DNA from: Citromicrobium bathyomarinum
Lineage (GTDB): Bacteria > Pseudomonadota > Alphaproteobacteria > Sphingomonadales > Sphingomonadaceae
Assembly: GCA_001306305.2 (NCBI GenBank)
Contig: CP155577.1
Location: 1,409,501 to 1,473,500, forward strand
Length of the DNA: 64,000 bases
Direction: 5' to 3'
A program made the position numbers and the translations under genes. Position 1 is the stretch's first letter. Every line of letters starts with the position of its first letter. This document shows, in pieces, positions 44,029 through 52,349 of the stretch. The notes below the pieces were generated by a model that worked only from the letters and a program-made list of their open reading frames with translations, did not search any database and was not told where the DNA came from.

Positions 44029-44700
44029 CTATTGATAGACACACGCGTCCAGCCCTTCGCGCGCCATGGTGCCGATCGCGCGCGCGGTCCGGTCGCCGTG
44101 GCGGCGCAGCCAGCCCTGCGGGTTCTTGACCTCGCGCTTCTTGGGGCTGGGCAGGGCGACCGCCATACGCGCCGCCTCGCTATTGCTCAGCCGGTCGGCA
44201 CCGTGGCCGAAATAGCGTAGCGATCCGGCTTGCGCGCCATAGGTGCCGATCCCGGTTTCGGCGACATTGAGGTACACCTCCATGATCCGCCGCTTGGTCC
44301 AAAGCTTCTCGATCAGCACGGTGAACCACGCTTCCAGCCCTTTGCGGAAGAAACCGCCGCCCTGCCACAGGAACACGTTCTTGGCGGTCTGCTGGCTGAT
44401 CGTCGATCCGCCGCGCAGCTTGCCGCCCTTCATGTTGTTCTCCATCGCGGCCTCGATCGCGGCATAATCGAACCCGTCGTGGACGCAGAAATTCTGGTCT
44501 TCCGCCGCGATCACCGCGCGCACCAGGCTGCGGTCGATATTGTCGAGGCTGCGCCAGTCCTTGGTGTAGCCGTTTTCGTCCAGGATCATCGTCCAGGTGA
44601 CGGGCACGGGCACGAAACGGAAGGCGAGCGTGAGGAACAGGCTCAGCCCGATGAAGGTCGCGACGAGTGCGGTCAGGATCTGGAAGGCACGGAAAAACAC
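44029..44700 (-). CDS. mtgA: Monofunctional peptidoglycan glycosyltransferase
   Basis: A family GT51 enzyme that polymerises lipid II, 223 residues, with no transpeptidase domain. An N-terminal membrane helix lies at about 7-28 (ILTALVATFIGLSLFLTL). Motif 1 is AVIAAEDQNFCVHDGFD with the catalytic Glu; motif 2 is LRGGSTISQQTAKNVFLW; motif 3 RRIMEVYLNVAETG follows. Isolated gene, divergent from the SDR gene. Confidence 0.95.
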   Translation of the reverse strand: MFFRAFQILTALVATFIGLSLFLTLAFRFVPVPVTWTMILDENGYTKDWRSLDNIDRSLVRAVIAAEDQNFCVHDGFDYAAIEAAMENNMKGGKLRGGSTISQQTAKNVFLWQGGGFFRKGLEAWFTVLIEKLWTKRRIMEVYLNVAETGIGTYGAQAGSLRYFGHGADRLSNSEAARMAVALPSPKKREVKNPQGWLRRHGDRTARAIGTMAREGLDACVYQ

Positions 44701-44837
44701 GATCGGCTATCTAGAGGCTGCGCCGCAGGGCGACAATCACCCGCGTACGCGTGGCCCGCAAATCCGCATCGCCCCCTCCCGCAGCCGCGCGCGCGACCTA
44801 CATGGCAGGTCTGAAATCCATGAAAGGCGATCGTGCT

Positions 44838-45581
44838 ATGAAACTATCGGGCAACACCATCCTCATCACCGGCGGCGGCAGCGGCATCGGCCGCGAGCTT
44901 GCCCGCCGCTGGCACGATCTGGGCAACACGGTGATCGTCGCCGGGCGCACACGCGATGCCCTGGAGGAGACCGCACAGGGCTACGACAACATCCACGCGA
45001 TGACGCTCGACGTCGCGCAGCCGGGCGAGGTCGAGCGCTTCGCGAGGGAAGTGGTCGAACGCTTCCCCGAGCTCAACGCGGTGTTCAACAATGCCGGGAT
45101 CATGAAGTACGAGGACATCACCGCCTCGCGCGATCTCGGCGATGCCACTGCGGAAGTGACGATCAACCTGCTCGGCCCGATCCGGTTGACCGATTCGCTG
45201 GTCGACCATCTCAAGACCCGCGAGAACCCGGTCATCGTCAACGTCACCTCGGGCCTCGCCTTCGTGCCGCAGCCCAAGGCCGCGACCTATTCCGCGACCA
45301 AGGCGGCGCTGCACAGCTACACCCTGTCGCTGCGCCAGCAGCTCAAGGGCAGCATTGAGGTGATCGAGCTGGCCCCGCCGGGCGTGCAGACCGAGCTGAC
45401 CCCGGGCCAGTCGGAGCGTGAAGGGTACATGCCGCTTGACGCCTATATCGAAGAGGTGATGACGCTGTTCCAGCAGCAGCCGACGCCTGAGGAAGTGTGC
45501 GTCGAGTTCGTCCGCCCGTTCCGCAATGCCGAGAAGGACGGCAAGGTCGGCGAGTTCATGGAGATGCTCGCCAACCGCTGA
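44838..45581 (+). CDS. Short-chain dehydrogenase/reductase (DltE-like)
   Basis: A 247-residue classical SDR. The cofactor motif is ITGGGSGIGRELARRW, followed by NNAG (VFNNAGIMKYED) and the catalytic YSATKAALHSY. The C-terminal EVIELAPPGVQTELTPGQ resembles oxidoreductases annotated DltE or YdfG-like. ATG 44838 gives a standard N-terminus; ATG 44820 would add six residues. Substrate unknown. Convergent with rpoH over a shared terminator. Confidence 0.9.
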   Translation: MKLSGNTILITGGGSGIGRELARRWHDLGNTVIVAGRTRDALEETAQGYDNIHAMTLDVAQPGEVERFAREVVERFPELNAVFNNAGIMKYEDITASRDLGDATAEVTINLLGPIRLTDSLVDHLKTRENPVIVNVTSGLAFVPQPKAATYSATKAALHSYTLSLRQQLKGSIEVIELAPPGVQTELTPGQSEREGYMPLDAYIEEVMTLFQQQPTPEEVCVEFVRPFRNAEKDGKVGEFMEMLANR

Positions 45582-45585
45582 CACG

Positions 45586-45626
45586 AAAAACGCCGCCCTG
45601 CACGATGGCGGGGCGGCGTCTTGTTC
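45586..45626. terminator. Bidirectional terminator between the SDR gene and rpoH
   Basis: ACGCCGCCC (45590-45598) pairs with GGGCGGCGT (45611-45619), with AAAAA on the left and TCTTGTT on the right, so it can end both convergent transcripts. Confidence 0.8.
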
Positions 45627-45647
45627 GGGTGCAGCAATGCGAGGGCG

Positions 45648-46553
45648 TCAGGCCGCGACGGGCATCAGCTTCTCGCTCGCGATGCGCTGCATCGCCTTCT
45701 GAAGCTTCTCGAACGCGCGCACCTCGATCTGGCGGATGCGTTCGCGCGACACGTCGTAGACCTTGCTCAGCTCTTCGAGCGTCTGCGGGTCTTCGGTCAG
45801 GCGGCGTTCGGTCAGGATGTGCTTCTCGCGATCGTTGAGCGAATCCATCGCTTCCAACAGCATGGCGTGGCGCACCTGCGCCTCCTGCGTGTCGGCGGTG
45901 GTTTCGTCCTGCAACGGGCGATCGTCGGTCAGCCAGTCCTGCCACTGGCTGGCGTTTTCCTCGTCGCCGCGCATCGACACGTTGAGCGAGCTGTCGCCGC
46001 CCATCAGCATCCGGCGGTTCATGTTGATCACTTCCTGCTCGGGCACGCCGAGGTCGGTTGCGATCTTCTTCACATCGTCGGGATGCAGATCGGTGTCTTC
46101 GTACGCGTCGAGGTTCTTCTTCATCCGGCGCAGGTTGAAGAACAGCTTCTTCTGCGCGGCGGTGGTGCCCATCTTCACCAGGCTCCACGAGCGCAGGATA
46201 TATTCTTGGATGCTCGCCTTGATCCACCACATCGCATAGGTCGCGAGGCGGAAACCACGATCGGGTTCGAATTTCTTGACGCCCTGCATCAGACCGACAT
46301 TTCCTTCGGAAATCAGGTCGGACACGGGCAGGCCATAGCCGCGATACCCCATCGCGATCTTCGCGACGAGCCGCAGGTGGCTCGAGACCAGCTGGGCCGC
46401 AGCCTCGGGGTCTTCGTGCTCTTCGTACCGCTTGGCGAGCATGTATTCCTGCTCTGCCGTCAGCACGGGGAATTTCTTGATTTCCGACAAATAGCGGTTG
46501 AGGCTTTGCTCGCCGCCGAGGGCCGGAATGGCTACTGCCTTGCTTTTACTCAC
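45648..46553 (-). CDS. rpoH: RNA polymerase heat-shock sigma factor RpoH (sigma-32)
   Basis: A 301-residue sigma factor of the sigma-32 type. Region 2 has NVGLMQGVKKFEPDRGFRLATYAMWWIKASIQEYILRSW. The RpoH box is at WSLVKMGTTAAQKKLFFNLRRMKK. Region 4 ends with SKVYDVSRERIRQIEVRAFEKLQ. It directs heat-shock genes such as clp and chaperones. A heat-shock-like promoter lies 90 bp upstream, suggesting autoregulation. Confidence 0.95.
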   Translation of the reverse strand: MSKSKAVAIPALGGEQSLNRYLSEIKKFPVLTAEQEYMLAKRYEEHEDPEAAAQLVSSHLRLVAKIAMGYRGYGLPVSDLISEGNVGLMQGVKKFEPDRGFRLATYAMWWIKASIQEYILRSWSLVKMGTTAAQKKLFFNLRRMKKNLDAYEDTDLHPDDVKKIATDLGVPEQEVINMNRRMLMGGDSSLNVSMRGDEENASQWQDWLTDDRPLQDETTADTQEAQVRHAMLLEAMDSLNDREKHILTERRLTEDPQTLEELSKVYDVSRERIRQIEVRAFEKLQKAMQRIASEKLMPVAA

Positions 46554-46643
46554 TTCGTCCCTAACCTTTCTGTGTCAGCCCATCCCCCCGTTTGGGCCCC
46601 GAACCCCTGCTGGGCATTCGGGATGCTTGGGCCACACCTCTTC

Positions 46644-46672
46644 ATATAGGCCACTTCCCGGAATTTTTCGAG
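46644..46672 (-). promoter_or_regulatory. Candidate heat-shock promoter of rpoH
   Basis: On the minus strand CTCGAA (46672-46667) and CCTATAT (46650-46644) are spaced by 16 bases. This is close to the alphaproteobacterial RpoH consensus CTTGAA with CCTATNT. It lies about 90 bp upstream of the rpoH start. Confidence 0.5.
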
Positions 46673-46687
46673 TTGTGTTCATCGATT

Positions 46688-47632
46688 TCAACGAGCGATT
46701 TCGTCGATCAGTTCCCCCATGTCCCGGGGCAGGTCGGCCCGAAATTCGAGCCGTTCGCCGGTTGCGGGATGGATGAAGCCGAGGCTGGCTGCGTGGAGCG
46801 CCTGCCGGCGGAACGCCAGTTTCTCGATGATCGGCCGCAAGGCCTTGGGATCGCGTCCATATTGCGGGTCTCCCAATAGCGGATGACCGATTGACGCACA
46901 GTGAACGCGTACCTGGTGGGTTCGCCCGGTCTCCAGCCGGCATTCAAGAATGCTTGCGACCCCGAAAGTTTTGGTTGTGCGATAATGCGTCACCGCGTGC
47001 TTCCCGCGGGTCGACTGGGGGTCGAGCACGGCCATTTTCTTGCGATCGCGGTCCGACCGGCCAAGGCGTGCGTCGATCGTCCCTTCGGCGGGCCGCGGCT
47101 GGCCTGCGCACACCGCAACGTAGCGGCGCGAGATGCTGTGATCGGCGAACTGCCGCGCCAGCCCCTCGTGCGCGGCGTCGGTCTTCGCGACCACCAGCAG
47201 GCCGGAGGTATCCTTGTCGATCCGGTGGACGATTCCGGGCCGTTCGACCCCGTTGATCCCCGAAAGCTGCCCCCGGCAGTGATAGAGCAGCGCGTTGACC
47301 AGCGTGCCGTCGCGATTGCCCGCCGCCGGGTGGACCACCATGCCCGCAGGCTTGTCGACCACGATCAGATGCGCGTCCTCGTACGCGACGACCAGCGGGA
47401 TATCCTGCGGCTCCGCCTCCAGCGGGGTGGGTGCGGGCAGGGCAATGGTGAAGGGCGTTCCCGCCGCAACCTTGGCCGATGGCGATGTCGCGCGCTTGCC
47501 GCCCACGCTCACCTGCCCGTCCGCGATCAGCCCCTTGATCCGCTCCCGCGAAAGATCGGTGGCGTCGGCCAGCGCCTTGTCGAGACGGGCGGGGGCGGGG
47601 ATGGTGCCGGTGAGGGTTTCGGGTGTGGACAC
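46688..47632 (-). CDS. rluD: RluA-family 23S rRNA pseudouridine synthase (RluD-like)
   Basis: A 314-residue pseudouridine synthase. An S4 RNA-binding domain is at about 14-70 (RLDKALADATDLSRERIKGLIADGQVSVGG). The catalytic Asp lies in IVHRIDKDTSGLLVVAKTD. The family motifs GRTHQVRVHCASIGHPLLGD are present. Length and S4 domain point to RluD, which modifies helix 69 of 23S rRNA. The rpoH gene lies 134 bp downstream on the same strand; rluD-rpoH adjacency is common in alphaproteobacteria. Confidence 0.92.
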   Translation of the reverse strand: MSTPETLTGTIPAPARLDKALADATDLSRERIKGLIADGQVSVGGKRATSPSAKVAAGTPFTIALPAPTPLEAEPQDIPLVVAYEDAHLIVVDKPAGMVVHPAAGNRDGTLVNALLYHCRGQLSGINGVERPGIVHRIDKDTSGLLVVAKTDAAHEGLARQFADHSISRRYVAVCAGQPRPAEGTIDARLGRSDRDRKKMAVLDPQSTRGKHAVTHYRTTKTFGVASILECRLETGRTHQVRVHCASIGHPLLGDPQYGRDPKALRPIIEKLAFRRQALHAASLGFIHPATGERLEFRADLPRDMGELIDEIAR

Positions 47633-47650
47633 CAGCGCCCCCTAGCTCAT

Positions 47651-47731
47651 TTCGTCACCCCCGCGAAGGCGGGGGCCCCGCTAACCCTGCGCATATCGAC
47701 ACAAGCGGGATTCCCGCCTTCGCGGGAAAGA
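47651..47731. repeat. Paired-hairpin intergenic repeat (REP/BIME-like, second family)
   Basis: Two hairpins, CCCCCGCGAAGGCGGGGG at about 47658-47676 and TTCCCGCCTTCGCGGGAA at about 47710-47728, are in inverted orientation with about 34 bp between. The pattern is unlike the 2850-2946 element and is a frequent intergenic repeat type in sphingomonads. It sits between rluD and the divergent JAMM gene. Confidence 0.75.
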
Positions 47732-47746
47732 CTGTATTGGGGCAAG

Positions 47747-48136
47747 GTGATCATTCAACGCCAGTGCCTCGACCACCTCCTCGCAGCTGCGAGCGATGCC
47801 CACCCGCACGAATGCTGCGGGCTGTTGCTGGGCGAAGGCACGACGATCACGCACGCCCAACCCACCGCCAATGTCCACCCCGATCCATCGCGCCATTTCG
47901 AGATCGATCCGCATGCGTTGATCGCCGCGCACAAGGCTGCGCGGGGCGCAGGGCCGCAGGTGATCGGCTATTACCACTCGCACCCCACGGGCGATCCGAC
48001 TCCGTCCGCCACCGACCGCGCCAGCGCCGCGCATGACGGGCGGGTCTGGGCGATCGTCGCAGGCCGCGAAGTCCGCTTTTTCAGGGATGGGGAAGAGGGA
48101 TTCGTGGCGCTTTCCTACGCAGTCGCACCGCGCTAG
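47747..48136 (+). CDS. JAMM/Mov34 metalloprotease-like protein
   Basis: A 129-residue stand-alone JAB domain, starting at GTG 47747 a few bases after GGGGCAAG. The JAMM zinc motif is complete: the upstream Glu in HPHECCGLLLGEG, then GYYHSHPTGDPTPSATD. Related bacterial proteins remove or process small sulfur-carrier or ubiquitin-like proteins, but no such partner is adjacent. Immediately preceded by a palindromic repeat. Target unknown. Confidence 0.85.
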   Translation: MIIQRQCLDHLLAAASDAHPHECCGLLLGEGTTITHAQPTANVHPDPSRHFEIDPHALIAAHKAARGAGPQVIGYYHSHPTGDPTPSATDRASAAHDGRVWAIVAGREVRFFRDGEEGFVALSYAVAPR

Positions 48137-48204
48137 GCAGGCGGCGATGACCAATCGCGCACCCACCGATCCGACACCGCTCCTTTCACCCGTGAAACAG
48201 GGCA

Positions 48205-48242
48205 GGTTTTCTCTCCCTGGACTGTGTGTCAGGTGTGTCAGG
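48205..48242 (+). repeat. Dispersed repeat, copy 1
   Basis: 27 bases at 48216-48242 (core GTGTGTCAGGTGTGTC) are repeated perfectly in inverted orientation at 60631-60657. The similarity extends with a few mismatches over the preceding GGCAGG-TTTTC stretch. It lies in the leader of chpT. Confidence 0.7.
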
Positions 48243-48265
48243 GCAATGCATGCGGGAGGCCGGGG

Positions 48266-48946
48266 ATGAGCGGTATGGACGAAACCGATCCGCTGCTGCT
48301 CGCCAGCCAGCTGTGTTCGCGCCTGTGCCACGACATGCTCAGCCCCGTAGGCGCGCTGACCAACGGGCTGGAGCTTCTCGCGGACGAGAAAGACCCGCAG
48401 ATGCGCCAGCGCTGTTTCGAGCTGCTGGAGCAGAGCGCGCGGACCAGCGCGGCCAAGCTCAAGTTCTTCCGCCTCGCCTTCGGGGCAGCGGGCGGGTTCG
48501 GCGAACAGGTGTCGATCGATGAACCCAAGGCGGTGATCGAGACGCTGGCCGCCGATGCCAAGCGGGTCGAGCTCAACTGGGCGATCGAGGCGGCGAGCGT
48601 GTCGAAATCCGCGGCCAAGGTGATGCTCAACCTCGCGAATATCGGGCTCGACGCGCTGGTGCGCGGCGGCACGCTGGATGTGGGGATCGAAGTCCGCGAC
48701 GACGCGACCGAGATCGTGGTGCGCGCAGCGGGCGCCAAGATCGCGTTCGATCCGGTGATCGGCGAGGCGCTGGGCGGGCGAATGGACCCGGCCGAGCTGA
48801 CCGGGCGCACCGCGCCTGCACATCTGCTGGCGATGCTGGCCGACAAGGAGGGCGGGCTGATCCAGACACATGCCGAGGTAGGCACGCTGCTGATGGGCGC
48901 GACGCTTCCCAATGGCGGCTCCAATACTCCGGCGTATGCGGGATGA
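48266..48946 (+). CDS. chpT: Histidine phosphotransferase ChpT
   Basis: ChpT passes phosphate from the hybrid kinase CckA to CtrA and CpdR, controlling the alphaproteobacterial cell cycle. 226 residues. The phospho-accepting His is H22 in the dimerisation helix (LCSRLCHDMLSPVGALTNGLELL). The C-terminal half resembles a degenerate histidine kinase ATPase domain. ATG 48266 follows GGAGGCCGGGG. The amidase gene overlaps its stop by four bases. A dispersed repeat lies in its leader. Confidence 0.9.
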   Translation: MSGMDETDPLLLASQLCSRLCHDMLSPVGALTNGLELLADEKDPQMRQRCFELLEQSARTSAAKLKFFRLAFGAAGGFGEQVSIDEPKAVIETLAADAKRVELNWAIEAASVSKSAAKVMLNLANIGLDALVRGGTLDVGIEVRDDATEIVVRAAGAKIAFDPVIGEALGGRMDPAELTGRTAPAHLLAMLADKEGGLIQTHAEVGTLLMGATLPNGGSNTPAYAG

Positions 48947-49677
48947 GCGGGGCGGAGCACGACGAGGGGGGGATGGACGAACTGGTTCACGCCGAGCGGC
49001 TCTCGCCCAATTACGACGAGCGTAATGCGCCCGTCTCGATGGTCGTGCTCCACTATACCGAGATGGAAGGTGCGGACGCCGCGATCGAGCGGCTGACCGA
49101 CCCGGAGGCCAAGGTTTCCGCGCACTACATCATCAGCGAAGCGGGCGAGGTGACCCGGCTGGTGCCCGAGGAGAAGCGCGCGTGGCACGCGGGCGTCTCC
49201 TACTGGCGGGGCGAGACCGATGTGAACACGGTCAGCGTCGGGATCGAACTGGACCATCCGGGCCACGCCTATGGCTACCGCAAATTCGCCGATGCGCAGA
49301 TCGCCGCGCTGGTGCCCCTGCTGGCGCGGATCGTGGAGCGTTACGACATCCCTCGCGCCAATGTGGTCGGCCATTCGGACGTTGCTCCGCAGCGCAAGAC
49401 CGACCCCGGCGAGCTGTTTCCCTGGGCGCGGATCGCGCAGCTGGGCCTGTGCCTGCCGCGCCCGACCAAGCTGGAGCTGGGCGATCCGTTCGACAATGAC
49501 GGGGCGTTCTACCTCGCGCTGGAGCGGTTCGGTTACGACATCAGCGACGGGCGCAAGGTGGTCGAGGCGTTCCAGCGGCGCTGGCGGCCCGAACTGATCG
49601 ACGGCGTGATCGACGGCGAAATCCGCGCGATCCTGTTTCAGCTACTGCTCGACCGCGACCGCGGGCTGGCGCGCTAG
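48943..49677 (+). CDS. N-acetylmuramoyl-L-alanine amidase (AmiD-type)
   Basis: A 244-residue zinc amidase of the amidase_2 family, which cleaves the bond between MurNAc and L-Ala. Zinc ligands appear in MVVLHYTEMEGADAA and VVGHSDVAPQRKTDPGELF; VSAHYIISEAGEVTRLVPE is typical. The C-terminal 70 residues form a peptidoglycan-binding-like helical region (FDNDGAFYLALERFGYDISDG). There is no signal peptide, so it may act in muropeptide recycling in the cytoplasm. It overlaps chpT as ATGA. Confidence 0.9.
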   Translation: MSGAEHDEGGMDELVHAERLSPNYDERNAPVSMVVLHYTEMEGADAAIERLTDPEAKVSAHYIISEAGEVTRLVPEEKRAWHAGVSYWRGETDVNTVSVGIELDHPGHAYGYRKFADAQIAALVPLLARIVERYDIPRANVVGHSDVAPQRKTDPGELFPWARIAQLGLCLPRPTKLELGDPFDNDGAFYLALERFGYDISDGRKVVEAFQRRWRPELIDGVIDGEIRAILFQLLLDRDRGLAR

Positions 49678-49726
49678 TCAGGCGCAGTGGTCTATCTATT
49701 CGCGATTTGAGCGCTATATCGGCCGC

Positions 49727-50106
<380 letters not shown>

Positions 50107-50122
50107 ACCGCCTGCTCCGGCG

Positions 50123-51445
50123 CTATTCGCGACCGACGCTGGTGTACTCAAACCCGGCCTCGCGCATGTCGGAAGGCTTGTAGATGTTGCGCAGGTCGAC
50201 CAGCACGGGGGCATTGGCAAGCTGCTTGACCCGGTTGAGGTCGAGCGCGCGGAACACGTTCCACTCGGTCACGATGACGACCGCATCGGCGCCCTCGATG
50301 GCGGCGTAGGGATCGTCCTTCATCTCCACCTCGGGCATCAACGGGCGGGCCTGCTCCATGCCTTCCGGATCGTAGGCGGCGACGGAAACCCCGGCATCGA
50401 CCAGCGCCTGCGCAACGCCGATCGCGGGGGAATCGCGCATGTCGTCGGTGTTGGGCTTGAAGGTCAGGCCCAGCATCGCGACCCGCTTGCCCCGCGCTGC
50501 GTCGAGGCCGCCGAGCGCGTCGATCACCTTGCGGCCCATCGCGCGCTTGCGGGTGTCGTTGACCTTCACCACCGCCTCGACGATCCGCACAGGGCTCTCG
50601 TAGTCCTCGGCGGTCTTGAGCAGGGCGAGCGTATCCTTGGGGAAACACGAGCCGCCATAGCCGGGCCCGGCGTGGAGGAACTTGGAACCGATCCGGTTGT
50701 CCATCCCGATGCCGCGGGCAACGTCCTGCACGTTCGCGCCGACCTTCTCGCACAGGTCGGAGATCTCGTTGATGAAGGTGATCTTGGTCGCGAGGAAGGC
50801 GTTGGCGGCGTACTTGATCAGCTCGCTGGTGCGCCGCCCGACGAACAGGATCGGCGATTCGTTGAGGAACAGCGGGCGATAGACTTCGTGCATCACCTCG
50901 CGCCCGAAATCGTCCTCGGCCCCGATCACGATGCGGTCGGGACGCTTGAAATCCCCGATCGCGGCACCCTCGCGCAGGAATTCCGGGTTGGAGACCACCG
51001 ACACCTTCAGGCCGCGCTCGGTCACGGCGGGGCTTTGCGAGAGTATCCGTTCGACCTCGTCGCCGGTCCCCACGGGAACGGTCGACTTGGTCACCACGAC
51101 CGCGTCGTTGGTCAGCGATTCGCCGATCTCGCGCGCGACAGCGTAGACGAAGGAGAGGTCCGCATGGCCATCGCCCCGGCGGCTGGGCGTGCCGACCGCG
51201 ATAAAGATAGCACCCGCACCGGCAATGCCCTCGGCCAGATCGGTGGTGAAGGACAGGCGGCCCGCCTTCGCATTCTTGTCGACCAGATCGTCCAGGCCCG
51301 GCTCGTAGATCGGCATGATGCCTTCGCGCAGCCGCTGGATCTTGTCCTCGTCCTTGTCGATGCAGACCACGTCATGGCCGAAATCGGCAAAGCAGGCACC
51401 CGAGACCAGGCCGACGTAGCCCGAGCCGACCATTGCGATTTTCAT
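50123..51445 (-). CDS. ugd: UDP-glucose 6-dehydrogenase
   Basis: Oxidises UDP-glucose to UDP-glucuronate for surface polysaccharides, 440 residues. The N-terminal NAD-binding motif is MVGSGYVGLVSGACFADFGH. The catalytic Cys lies in YGGSCFPKDTLAL (about residue 260). The C-terminal UDP-binding domain has LGLTFKPNTDDMRDSPA. It overlaps nothing but follows the phosphatase gene by three bases on the same strand. Confidence 0.95.
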   Translation of the reverse strand: MKIAMVGSGYVGLVSGACFADFGHDVVCIDKDEDKIQRLREGIMPIYEPGLDDLVDKNAKAGRLSFTTDLAEGIAGAGAIFIAVGTPSRRGDGHADLSFVYAVAREIGESLTNDAVVVTKSTVPVGTGDEVERILSQSPAVTERGLKVSVVSNPEFLREGAAIGDFKRPDRIVIGAEDDFGREVMHEVYRPLFLNESPILFVGRRTSELIKYAANAFLATKITFINEISDLCEKVGANVQDVARGIGMDNRIGSKFLHAGPGYGGSCFPKDTLALLKTAEDYESPVRIVEAVVKVNDTRKRAMGRKVIDALGGLDAARGKRVAMLGLTFKPNTDDMRDSPAIGVAQALVDAGVSVAAYDPEGMEQARPLMPEVEMKDDPYAAIEGADAVVIVTEWNVFRALDLNRVKQLANAPVLVDLRNIYKPSDMREAGFEYTSVGRE

Positions 51446-51448
51446 GGC

Positions 51449-52246
51449 TTAATCATCCCATTGTTCGATCGCGATATCTCCGTCGCGATCGACTGCCTGA
51501 ATATAGCGGCGCGTTTCACCGTCCAGCACCAGCGCCGTCAGGCGCCCGTAGCGGAAAGCGCCGGTGTCGATGCCGATGCGGTTGGGCCGCTGTTCGACAT
51601 CTTCGAAGATCGTGTGCCCGTGGACGATGACCTTTTCGAACGGTTCGCCGTGCGCCAGAAAGCGGTCACGGATCCACAGCAGATCCTTGCGCTTCTGCTG
51701 GTCCAGCGCCTGTTTCGGATTTACGCCTGCGTGAACGAAGGCGTAATCGCCCGCGACGATGATCTCTTCGAAGCTGGCCAGAAAATCGCGATGTTTCTTT
51801 GGCACAAGCGTGTGGAGACGCTTGCGCAGCTGGTCGACTTCCAGATCGTTGTACTCGGATTTGGAGATCCCGTAGCTCAGGATCGTCTCGCGCCCGCCAT
51901 GCTTGAGGAAGTGCTTGAGCACCTCGCGATCCTCGAAGCTTTCGAGGAACATTTCCTCGTGATTGCCGGCCAGATAGCGGACCTTGCGCCGCTTGCCCCA
52001 GGCACGAGCGGTATCGATCACCTGCGCGCTGCCGGGGCCCCGGTCCACCAGATCGCCCAGCAGCACCACCGTGGTTTTCGCTTCGGGCGCCTGGGCATCG
52101 TCTGCCTCGATCGCTTCGACCAGCGCCTCGAACAGCCGATCGCACCCGTGAATATCACCGATCGCGTAGAAGCGCTCGCCCGGCGGCGTGGAGGCGCTGG
52201 GGGCCGATGGCGCTTTGCGAAAGAGGGTGCGGAGGGGCTTTAGCAT
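51449..52246 (-). CDS. PPP-type metallophosphoesterase (serine/threonine phosphatase-like)
   Basis: A 265-residue phosphatase with GDIHGCDRLFEAL, VVLLGDLVDRGPGS and LAGNHEEMFLES, the three metal-binding blocks of the PPP family, and later HAGVNP and VHGHTIFEDVE. Similar enzymes act on phosphoproteins or on diadenosine polyphosphates. ATG 52246 gives MLKPLRTLFRKAP; a longer frame to 52339 exists. It precedes ugd by three bases, so the two are probably co-transcribed. Confidence 0.88.
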   Translation of the reverse strand: MLKPLRTLFRKAPSAPSASTPPGERFYAIGDIHGCDRLFEALVEAIEADDAQAPEAKTTVVLLGDLVDRGPGSAQVIDTARAWGKRRKVRYLAGNHEEMFLESFEDREVLKHFLKHGGRETILSYGISKSEYNDLEVDQLRKRLHTLVPKKHRDFLASFEEIIVAGDYAFVHAGVNPKQALDQQKRKDLLWIRDRFLAHGEPFEKVIVHGHTIFEDVEQRPNRIGIDTGAFRYGRLTALVLDGETRRYIQAVDRDGDIAIEQWDD

Positions 52247-52349
52247 CGCTTTATCGGTAATGGTGCATGCGGTCGCGGGGCGCGCCTGTTGCGGTGCCCG
52301 GATGCGGCGCGAGATAGGCCCTCGCCGCTGCGACCGCAAGCGCTGCCGG

